Source of the DNA: Corallium rubrum
Lineage: Eukaryota; Cnidaria; Anthozoa; Scleralcyonacea; Coralliidae
Assembly (NCBI GenBank): GCA_964035015.1
Contig: OZ036005.1
Span: 5,459,188-5,523,187, forward strand
Length of the DNA stretch: 64,000 nucleotides
Reading direction: 5' to 3'
Shown: piece after piece, positions 55,896-64,000 of the stretch
Layout of the letters: each line of letters starts with the position of its first letter
Numbering within the stretch: position 1 is the stretch's first letter
Notes under the pieces: model-generated
Databases searched by the model: none
Told to the model about the DNA's origin: nothing
What the model saw: only the letters and a program-made list of their open reading frames with translations
Position numbers and translations under genes: made by a program

Positions 55896-56084
55896 TACAT
55901 TGCATTAAACGACGCAACTCTACTCTGCCCTACACCACTCTACTCTGCCCTACACCACAGCACAACATAACACACTGCACCACACTTTATTAACGTTGTC
56001 ACTGCCTTAGCAATGAATTTTTTTTTTTGCGAAATGCGCATGAACATTTACATTTTGGTTAATTTATGTTTCCACAAAAGCTAG

Positions 56085-56375
56085 TACGAAGTACTACTCA
56101 AATCAGTAGAGCGAGACATAGGCGATGTTTTCATCGCTTCCGAAGCGACAGTTTCATTAACCGCAGATCAATTTCAAGGCAATCACGAGGTGTATTTTTA
56201 TGTACCATGTGATAAGTTACGAGTTAATTAACGATTGGATGTTTATCACGTGATACAAGAGAATACACCTCGTGATTGCTTTGAAATATGATCTGCGGTT
56301 AATAAAACTGACACTTCGGAAGCGATAAAAAAATCATCCATGCCTCGCTCTACTGATTTGAGTTAAAGTACCGTG
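56085..56375. mobile_element. Palindromic MITE with ACTCAAATCAGTAGAGCGAG ends
   Basis: The left end is mirrored by CTCGCTCTACTGATTTGAGT. Inner CGCTTCCGAAGCG/CTTCGGAAGCG, CCGCAGATCA/TGATCTGCGG and CAATCACGAGGTGTATT pairs continue the foldback to its centre near 56220. Confidence 0.8.
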
Positions 56376-56439
56376 ACGGACTTCTTTCTTTATAAACGAC
56401 CAGCAACCACACCCTTTCATCCAACAATCTTAAACTCGT

Positions 56440-56730
56440 TAATAATTCATGAGATAATTACAATAGTTCATTCAATCACCTGATTGAAGTTCAGTCGCAA
56501 AGAGTGGCCTCATATCGATGGAGGTTTTTTATGATTTATGTTTTTATGTTTCTCAAAGGAATTCCCAGGCTAATTTTATGTAATATACAATGAGTTGTTT
56601 CATCAGGGGATCCAAACACGAGAAAACATGATATGGCAACTTGTTTATTTTGCATAGATAATTAAGATCTTAAGAATTAGATGAACACCGGTTTTCATCT
56701 AATATCTTGGGCTTTACTGGAGTATCCGGT
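56440..56730. mobile_element. Dispersed repeat shared with 23631-23905
   Basis: TTAATAATTCATGAGATAAT, then CAATAGTTCATTCAATCAC, and later GGGGATCCAAACACGAGAAA and GATATTAGATG-type blocks in inverted order. Confidence 0.6.
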
Positions 56731-56927
56731 AGATCGATTGCTAGTTGTTTCTACTGTTGGAGTTCTTATTAGACAATTTGTTCTTCTAAACCCTTTAACG
56801 CTCAGTGCAGATATATCAGACGCGAAAAACAAAAGAATAAACGAGAGAATAAAGTAAAAGCAATGGGAGAACAAAGAACAAAAGAAATATATTTAAGCGT
56901 AAAAACCTTAAACGGTTTAAGCTATGT

Positions 56928-57052
56928 GCACACGGTAACGTTTCCAAGCGTTTTCGTATTGTTTCAAGTAAGGAGCTGATTGTTCACGATTCCCTTGAGA
57001 ACAGTAAATACGAAAACGTTTGGAAACGTTACCGTGTGCACATAGACTTAGA
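56928..57052. mobile_element. Foldback element with CTATGTGCACACGGTAACGT ends
   Basis: CTATGTGCACACGGTAACGT is mirrored exactly by ACGTTACCGTGTGCACATAG. The inner arms AAGCGTTTTCGTATT and AATACGAAAACGTTT also pair. Confidence 0.8.
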
Positions 57053-57053
57053 C

Positions 57054-57163
57054 CCTGTTTACACTAGAGCAAAAGTATCCGGATTCACATTGTTTTTTAT
57101 TCCCATGAGGATGAAAAACAATGTGAATCCGGATACTTTTGCTCTAGTGTAAACACGGGGCCT
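57054..57163. mobile_element. Near-perfect hairpin with CTGTTTACACTAGAGC ends
   Basis: About 45-bp arms (CTGTTTACACTAGAGCAAAA, then GTATCCGGATTCACATTG) are almost identical mirrors around a centre of about 15 bp. It lies directly beside the hairpin at 56928-57052. Confidence 0.8.
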
Positions 57164-57502
57164 TATTGACAATGCTTATAATATGATCAAGTCGGTTTTC
57201 TTTCATGCACCGCGGTTTTCGTCACTAGCTATTTTCCTATTGAATTCTTTAGACAACCTCCTTGATCAAAAAAGCATTCGCGTCCGATCTGTATGAGGGG
57301 GGGGGGGGGTGTGTTTACTTCGGCTCGCCTGCGACTCGCCTTGTAAACCCCATACAGATCGGCTGCTCATGCTTTATCTATTACTTGTATATCGCTAATA
57401 GACTTCGGGTGAGGTGCTTACACGTAGAAGAATTCACAATTATTTCACATTATATATAAAAGCCATTTAACTCTTTTAGTTCAATCTTTCTCCCGCTAAT
57501 TC

Positions 57503-60500
57503 TTAAAGTAATGCTGTTGCTTTCAACATCAGTCTGTCAGTCAAAGGTGAATTGCCTCGCATGGCCTTTCTTTCTGCCAACAATGCCCTATAACACAAGG
57601 ATAGCCATAAAAAAGAAATTCCATTTTCCAATGCGTTTCTTGTTGCTGTTGTTGTTGTTGTTGCTGTTGTTGTTGATGGTGGTGGTGTTGTTGTTGGTGG
57701 TGGTGGTGGTGTTGCTGCTGTTGTGGCTGCTGCTTCTGTTGCTGTTGTTGTTGTTGTTGTTGCTGTTGTTGTTGTTGTTGTTGTTGTCGCTGTTACTGTT
57801 GTTGCTGTTGTTGTTGTCGCTGATGTTGCTGTTGTCTGTTGTCTGTTGCCGCTGTTCCTAGTTGTTGATGGTAGGGGTGGTGGTGGTGGTGGTGGTGTTG
57901 GTGGCGGTGCTACGTTTCCTCTCACCCTCAATTTCTTATCCTCACCGTCATGGTGTCTTTCACCCTCATTTCCACTCCCCAGTTTACCTTGCTCGATTTT
58001 TATTAGTCTTTAGTTACCTGGCTAGACAATGATGTGACTTGAGAGGCGATCTCATCGCAGAATGGATTAAGAGCTGATGAAACACATCCCTCTGAATAAC
58101 AAAAAAAAATTAAACAGTTAAGACAATAGGATACAAATACAATAGAAATAATTCTTGAAATAACAGAATGGAGTACAATCACTCTTTCTTAAACAGTATT
58201 CTTTTCTAGATCGTGGCTTATCAACCTTGTACCAGAGTCTTTCCTCCCCTTTCCCTCTACTTTCGCTTCTAGCTATTAAGCCCCGTCTCTATTAAGGCCC
58301 CTGTCTATTAAGCCTCTATTAAGCCCCCTCTATTAATCCCCATCTCTATTAGGCCACCCTCTCTATTAACACCCTCTCTATTAAGCCCCCTCTTCTGGGC
58401 CCTAAAATTAAATAAGCCCCCAGGCAGCTTAATAGAGCTTTCATGTTCCAAAGAGTTTGGAGCCAAAAGCTTGATAAGTAAGCCCATCAACTTACCTGGG
58501 CGTTACTCCCACCAACTTTCACAAATTTGTACTTCAGTGGTGCAAGCAATTCTGTTGATTTTTCGTAATCTTCCTAATTAATATTGACAAGACAAATAAC
58601 GAAATGATTATTTTAACATTCATCGAATTTTTATAAACTCATTAATTCTCATTAATTCTCATTCATAATAATTCATTGGGAAAACATAAAGGAATCAGTA
58701 TTATGTCCGCGCTTTAGCTTCTTATTAGTTTACTCGGCCAAAATTTAAGCACGCCTAAGTTAAGCGTGCTTAAAACGCGCCACCTTGGTGCGTTTACACG
58801 GTCATTTAATAATCCCTTACTAAAACACGTACACCATTATTCAACATGGCGGACGAGCTATATTTTTTGTTTTGGAAGCTTCGTATGGGTAGCGTGCGTT
58901 AAAGAACAACGGAAGACATCGGTACACGAGAAAGAGTAATAGCTAAAACAAACAAACAAACAAACAAACAAACAAACAAACAAACAAACAAACAAACAAA
59001 CAAACAAACAAACAAACAAACAAACAAACAAACAAACAAACAAACAAACAAACAAACAAACAAACAAACAAACAAACAAACAAACAAACAAACAAACAAA
59101 CAAACAAACAAACAAACAAACAAACAAACAAACAAACAAACAAACAAACAAACAAACAAACAAACAAAGGAACGAAGAATAGCGAGATGGAAGCTTCTAC
59201 AGCAGGGCAAAAAATGCATTTTATCGTATTCTTAACACCGTATTAATAGCAAGCGTTTTTCAATCCCGTTGCGTTTACACGGCCAAGTTAAGCGCGATTA
59301 ACTCATCGTGCTCAGTTTAATCCACCTCCTTGAGGTGGTGCAAACTAATTGTGATTAATTTACGCCGATCTGTTTACACGGACATTTTAAGCCCGCTTAA
59401 AGTCAGATGTGGCTCAGATCCCGCTTAAATTTTGACCGTGTAAACAGGGCTTTAGACAACGTTGTTTTTCATAATCACTACGCCTAAGAACTTACCAAAT
59501 GGGTTGTTTTGGAAGCTATTCAAATAAAAACACTCGTACTGCAGTGCGTGTTTTTTTTATCAGATTTTGTCGAGATAAACTACTGCTGCCCATGGTTTAA
59601 ATATTACTTGAAAACTCATTAATAATCCATGAGGAAAACAAGAAGGAAATTAGGTCCTGTTTACATGAAGCGGATCGGATTGACAGTCCAATCGGAACGA
59701 AAAACGCGAGTGAAGTCAATCCGGGCACACGTTTACAGAATCCGATCTGCTTGGAACATTGTTTTCGGTTTTCGAACACTATTTTCTGTGCATCCTTCCC
59801 TCAATATCTGCCATTTAGTACGACACGCACCAACTTCACTCATGTGTAATCAAGTCATTTTCAAGTCAAACCGTGTTTAGATGAATCAGATAGGAGACAT
59901 TCTTGCTTGAATCTCAAGTCAATCCACTCCACTGCGTGGATTGACTTCAGCCATCCGTTTTGATCGCATCGAAAACTTTCAATGAGAAACAACATGGGAG
60001 ATTTGACTTAAACACTCAATCCGCTTCATGTAAACAAGACCTTTGTATCATGTCTGCGGGTTTATAATATAGGAAATTTTCTTGATTTACACTGATAAAC
60101 TTTAACTTTGATTTTCTTGGCTTAGACAGCGTCGTTTTTCAAAATTACTTCGCCATTAAACTTACTAAATAAGTCGTTTTTAAAGCTATTAATTGTCGGA
60201 TTTTAGTACTTTATTCACCCCCTTAAAACGCCATATTGTATGACCAGTTTTAAGTTGGTTACCTTATCAAAATAATCAAACGCCTCGCACATTTCTAATC
60301 CAACTTCTCTGGTCACCTCAGAGTTTGTTCCTTGGCGGTCACTAAACTCAACGAAACGTTTTGTGTTAAATAAGAAAAAGAAAAAAAGAAAAGGAGAACA
60401 TGAAGACGAAAAAGAGGAAACAGAAAGAAAAAGAGAAGGAGGAAAAAACGGAAGGAAAAGGAAACAGAAAAGGAGAAGAGGAAAAACATGAGAAGAAGAC

Positions 60501-63500
60501 GGAGACGGAGAAAATGAAAGAGAAGGAGAAGAAGAAAAAGAAGGAGAAGAAGAAAGAGAAGGAGAAGAAGAAAGAGAAGGAGAAGAAGTAGGAGAATTAG
60601 AAGCAAAAGTAGAAGAAGAAGAAGAAGGAGGAAACGAAAGGAAAAGGAGAAGAAGGAAACGGAAAAGGAAAAAAAAAGAAAGGAAGGAGAAAGGAAGAGA
60701 AGGAAGGAAGAGAAGAAAAAGAAGAGAAAAAAAGAAAGAAAAGGAGACGGAAAAGGAAAAGAAAGAATAAGAGGAGGAGGAGGAGGAGAAGAAGAAGAAG
60801 AAGAAGAAGAAGAAGAAGAAGAAGAAGAAGAAGAAGAAGAAGAAGAAGAAGAAGAAGACAACGAGGAAGAGGAAGAAGAAGAAGAAGAAGAAGAAGAAGA
60901 AGAAGAAGAAGAAGAAGAAGAAGAAGAAGAAGAAGAAGAAGAAGAAGAAGAAGAAGAAGAAGAAGAAGAAGAAGAAGAAGAAGAAGAAGAAGAAGAAGAA
61001 GAAGAAGAAGAAGAAGAAGAAGAAGAAGAAGAAGAAGAAGAAGAAGAAGAAGAAGAAGAAGACAACGAGGAAGAGGAAGAAGAAGAAGAAGAAGAAGAAG
61101 AAGAAGAAGAAGAAGAAGAAGAAGAAGAAGAAGAAGAAGAAGAAGGAGGAGAAGAAGAAGAAGAAGAAGAAGAAGAAGAAGAAGAAGAAGAAGAAGAAGA
61201 AGAAGAAGAAGAAGAAGAAGAAGAAGAAGAAGAAGAAGAAGAAGAAGAAGAAGAAGAAGAAGAAGAAGAAGAAGAAGAAGAAGAAGAAGAAGAAGAAGAA
61301 GAAGAAGAAGAAGAAGAAGAAGACAACGAGGAAGAGAAGAAGAAGAAGAAGAAGAAGAAGAAGAAGAAGAAGAAGAAGAAGAAGAAGAAGAAGAAGAAGA
61401 AGAAGAAGAAGAAGAAGAAGAAGAAGAAGAAGAAGAAGAAGAAGAAGAAGAAGAAGACGACGACGACGACGACGAAAAAGACTGAGAAGAAGAATGAAAA
61501 GAACGAGAAGAAAAGGAGAAGGAGAAAGCGAGGGAGAAAGAGAAGAAGAAAACGAAGGAAGAGAAAGTGAAGGAGGATGGTGAGGAAAAGAGAGAGGAGG
61601 AGAAGGAGGGAGAAAAGAAGGAAAAAGAGGAGAAAAAGATGGAGGAGAAAAAGATGGAGAAGGAAAAGAAGGAGAAAAAGATGGAGAAGGTGAAGGAAAA
61701 GGAGAAAGAGAAAGAGAAGGAAAATGAGAAAGAGGAGTAAGAGAAGGTTCGACAATAAAATTATACAAGTCCGTTGCTTGCAAAGTACGATTTACGTACA
61801 GACATACATACTTGATAAAGTCTCTCATGGATTCCAGAAGTTTTTTAGTTTCGTTTTCTTCTTTTGCTCCTAACGTACTCATGATGAGATGCAAATCGTT
61901 AAAAACCTGAATTAAAAAAAAAAAATAATAATAATTTAAAAAGTAGTTGAAAGTACGAAAACCACAATTCAATGTAGCCTGATAGTCAAAATAGGCTCAT
62001 TTTAAAAGTACTGTTTATCGTTAATAGCATTCACATTCCCATGCAGGGATCCAACCTACAGCCTTCTGATTACCAGTTAGACGTTCTAACCATTTAGCTA
62101 CTGAGGTTCAGGAATCTTGGATGAAGAGCTAAGCAAATTTATAGTTACGTGCTTCCTAAAGGCTCGTTTACAAAGGCGATATTTGCTGCAATTTTTCTCA
62201 TCCTGACACATGGGATTGACTGAAACAATGACTCAAGAAAGTATTGAACCATATAGTTCGGCACATTCGTAAGTCACTCCATTCGATTGCGTGTGTCAGA
62301 AGGAGATAAATCGCAGCAAAATTCGCCTGTTAATTAAACGAGCCTTAAGCAGTAGGGTTATAGCATATATTTAAAATGTGCCGATTTAACGTCACAAACC
62401 CACTTCTCATCTAACGTTGCTTTAACTACATCTCATAATAGGGATTTTAAGATAAACAGCCAGAAACTGTATCTATCCTTTTTACAGCATGTTTATTTTG
62501 AGTGGAGCTTGCCAGTTTTTTTGGAAAATGATGCGCGCGCAACACCCTGAAACTCGCCTATTGAAGTCAATCTCAAGCAACACAACAGTTCGGTATCTTT
62601 TGGCCGCTGACGTCGTCCTGAAGACGTGAAAATGCTCTAAGTGGCGTTGTACAAAGAACGAGGACGGTGTTGAGATTACTCTTGGGACTAAAAATTATCC
62701 AGTCTCTTTGTTTTGTGAAAAGAATTCTTTTGTTCAAAGGACGTCATCGTTGAGGTTGACGTAGCGTCTTAAAGTCCAAATACGCAAACGCTAACTCGCT
62801 AAGCTACCAATTACAAAGCTTATATGACTATAAAGTTTAAAACATGGCAATTTATAGAGTGGCATCACCTTGTGCAACTGATTTTTCAGACTTTTTCAAG
62901 TTGCACGAAACGTTGGTTTGGTATTTACTTTGGCAACAAATTTCTACAAGTTACACCGGGAAAATTACGTGTAACACAGGTCGTGACTGCAACTTGTGTT
63001 TACAAGGCGAGTTTAAAAGATGCCAGACGCTGGAAAGTTAAGCCATGCCAAGATGAAGCTGGAAATAATGAATCAGGTTACCAAAGCCTTTCTTCGACTT
63101 CTCTCGTTTTGGTTGTTTGTTCTCCAACTCCATTTATTATAGCCTGCGTAGCTGACGGTATTATTTACAAATTTCCAGCAAAACGGTGTCAGCGTTTTTG
63201 ATATGTCGAATTTTACTGATTTTATTGACGACCAAAGTTGAAAATGCTGTTTTTCGTCCAACATTTGAACAAAATAAGTCATAAAACTAGAAGTTTTTAT
63301 CAAAAGTGAAGTGCTGCGAGTTGCTACCATTTACTATTTAGTAGTAAAATACTTGTTATCGTCCGAAGCATTTTCAATTAAAGAGCTTAAGTGAAGAACG
63401 GCAATCTATGCAGTTTTAGGTTGTTGATTTGCAGCAATAACGGCTGTTGCCATCTTTAATGTTGCCATCTTTAATAATGCCTGCCGCTGATCGGTAGACA

Positions 63501-63947
63501 TTGCGTATACCGAAGATCATCGCCCACGAAATCCCAAGAATCGAGTAGGCAATAAATTTAGAAAAAAACAAACGCTGACACCGTTTTGCTGGAAATTTAT
63601 CTCGGAATCGAATTGTGAAAAAAAATTTTTTTACAAAATGAAACTTTGTTCTTGTCGCCCCGAGTGAAGCCCTGTGGTTTTACTTGAAAAATAAAACTAT
63701 TATTCGTTTGTGTTTATCGCAAAATCAAATACAAGATTGTATTCTACAAATTAATAGTTTTCTAACGATATCTATTTTATTTTCGTGGCATAAATTCTGA
63801 CGAATTGAGAGCGCTTTATCGAAATGACCCTGCAACCTTAATGAAAACCTTAATATAAAGTATGTTTTCTTACCAAAATGTGATCATCAATATGTGAAGT
63901 TCCACAAAGCTGTTGCATTTCGCGCCATCTGTCTTTTACATTGACCC
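57503..63947 (-). CDS. TTC38: Tetratricopeptide repeat protein 38 (3' six exons; 5' part beyond window)
   Basis: TTC38 is a conserved TPR protein of unknown biochemical role. Exons in transcript order: 63947-63874, 61906-61812, 60341-60263, 58573-58496, 58091-58018 and 57587-57503. All are GT-AG and in phase, about 160 residues. Diagnostic blocks are VKDRWREM, HIDDHILVFNDLHLIMSTLG, TREVGLEMCEAF, LLAPLKYKFVKVGGSNAQ, RDVFHQLLIHSA and AMRGNSPLTDRLMLKATALL, matching the C-terminal third of human TTC38. The first listed exon starts mid-codon, so the gene continues past 64000. Its introns hold (AAAC)n, a GAA tract and MITEs. Splice borders are by eye. Confidence 0.9.
57640..57905. repeat. GTT/GTG/GCT trinucleotide repeat
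   Basis: Imperfect (GTT)n with GCT and GTG variants. All three frames stay open on both strands for over 80 codons because of the triplet period. It lies in the last intron of TTC38. Confidence 0.9.
58255..58410. repeat. Short tandem CTCTATTAAGCCCC repeat
   Basis: About ten degenerate units of 14-17 bp occur in the TTC38 intron next to the 58496 exon. Confidence 0.75.
58948..59168. repeat. Perfect (AAAC)n microsatellite, about 55 units
   Basis: An uninterrupted AAAC run of about 220 bp on the plus strand. It creates a false minus-strand open frame with period FVCL. TTC38 intron. Confidence 0.95.
59653..60043. mobile_element. Palindromic MITE with GGTCCTGTTTACATGAAGCG ends
   Basis: The left end is mirrored by CGCTTCATGTAAACAAGACC. 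GATTGAC/GTCAATC pairs continue inward. TTC38 intron. Confidence 0.75.
60366..61740. repeat. 1.4-kb GAA/GGA purine tract
   Basis: The plus strand is over 95% A and G for about 1370 bp. The core (60790-61455) is long (GAA)n interrupted by three copies of GAAGACAACGAGGAAGAG, and the shoulders are mixed GGA/GAAAA. It nearly fills the 1470-bp TTC38 intron between the 61812 donor and 60341 acceptor. The transcript-sense strand is the pyrimidine strand. The long Ser/Phe/Leu open frames here are artefacts. Confidence 0.95.
61907..63164. other. TTC38 intron, left part
   Basis: It contains a degraded tRNA-like sequence (62045-62105, minus: GTAGCTAAATGGTTAGAACG and GGTTGGATCCC) and a foldback MITE at 62159-62346. 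No other exon was recognised. Confidence 0.5.
62159..62346. mobile_element. Small MITE with AAGGCTCGTTTACAAAGGCG ends
   Basis: The left end AAGGCTCGTTTACAAAGGCG is mirrored imperfectly by CGCCTGTTAATTAAACGAGC then CTT. CTGACACA/TGTGTCAG also pair. Confidence 0.65.
63165..63853. mobile_element. TTAA-type palindromic MITE, family B, damaged copy 2
   Basis: The right end (AAATTCTGACGAATTGAGAG to TTAA at 63850-63853) and central CAAAACGGTGTCAGCG pair match 33329-34005. The left terminus is missing or too diverged. It ends 20 bp from the TTC38 exon at 63874. Confidence 0.65.
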
Positions 63948-64000
63948 CTAAAGTAGAGCATATCGTACCCTTTATCTAATTGGTTAAACCAGTGTTACGT

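Noticed and set aside
57503-57931. 142-codon Thr/Pro-rich minus frame ending in a TTC38-like sequence
   Set aside because: Only the last 85 nt (57587-57503) are coding, as the terminal TTC38 exon with an upstream TTATAG acceptor. The Thr-rich part is the intronic trinucleotide repeat.
58858-59219. FVCL-repeat open frames
   Set aside because: They are products of the (AAAC)n microsatellite.
60215-61972. 585- and 480-codon minus-strand frames of poly-Phe/Ser/Leu
   Set aside because: They are read through the GAA/GGA tract. The only real coding pieces here are the small TTC38 exons at 60263-60341 and 61812-61906.

Overview
This window is nuclear DNA of an AT-rich, repeat-laden animal. The genes are split by many GT-AG introns, and their proteins match standard metazoan housekeeping families. 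A BEL/Pao retrotransposon, tRNA- and 5S-derived SINEs, many palindromic MITEs and long simple repeats point to an aquatic invertebrate. A cnidarian or sponge is my best guess, but the sequence does not settle the phylum. All exon models below were built by eye from splice sites, reading phase and remembered family sequences.

Genes, left to right. A possible partial exon on the minus strand touches position 1. RPL34 (minus, 2973-9256, five coding exons including one of 14 nt) sits head to head with NAF1 (plus, 9898-27978, nine coding exons, 947 aa). The two probably share a divergent promoter of about 480 bp. TIMM23 follows (minus, 32638-41821, seven exons, 202 aa), then GTF2H5 (minus, 44990-46758, two exons, 72 aa). 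A complete, very young BEL/Pao element (46984-53545) lies about 225 bp upstream of the GTF2H5 start codon. A broken KDZ-transposase-like gene fragment is at 54640-55682. The 3' six exons of TTC38 (minus, 57503-63947) run off the right edge. Several of these genes are shorter than 120 aa or made of exons under 130 nt, so simple ORF scanning misses RPL34, TIMM23, GTF2H5 and TTC38.

Introns and intergenic DNA are almost wholly mobile elements and tandem repeats. There are five kinds of palindromic MITE bounded by TTAA (piggyBac-like targets), a pair of hAT MITEs with perfect 8-bp target duplications, a Mutator-like MITE with a perfect 9-bp duplication inserted in a 5S-derived SINE, and tRNA-derived SINEs. 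At least three tRNA-like units lie inside inverted-repeat arms. Large tandem arrays lie in NAF1 introns 1 and 7, TIMM23 intron 3 and TTC38 introns (including about 1.4 kb of GAA/GGA purine tract).

Functionally, RPL34 (ribosome) and NAF1 (H/ACA snoRNP assembly) both serve ribosome biogenesis, which fits a shared promoter. TIMM23 (mitochondrial import) and GTF2H5 (TFIIH) are unrelated neighbours. I found no operon-like or defence system. The interesting material is mobile-element architecture and the micro-exon.
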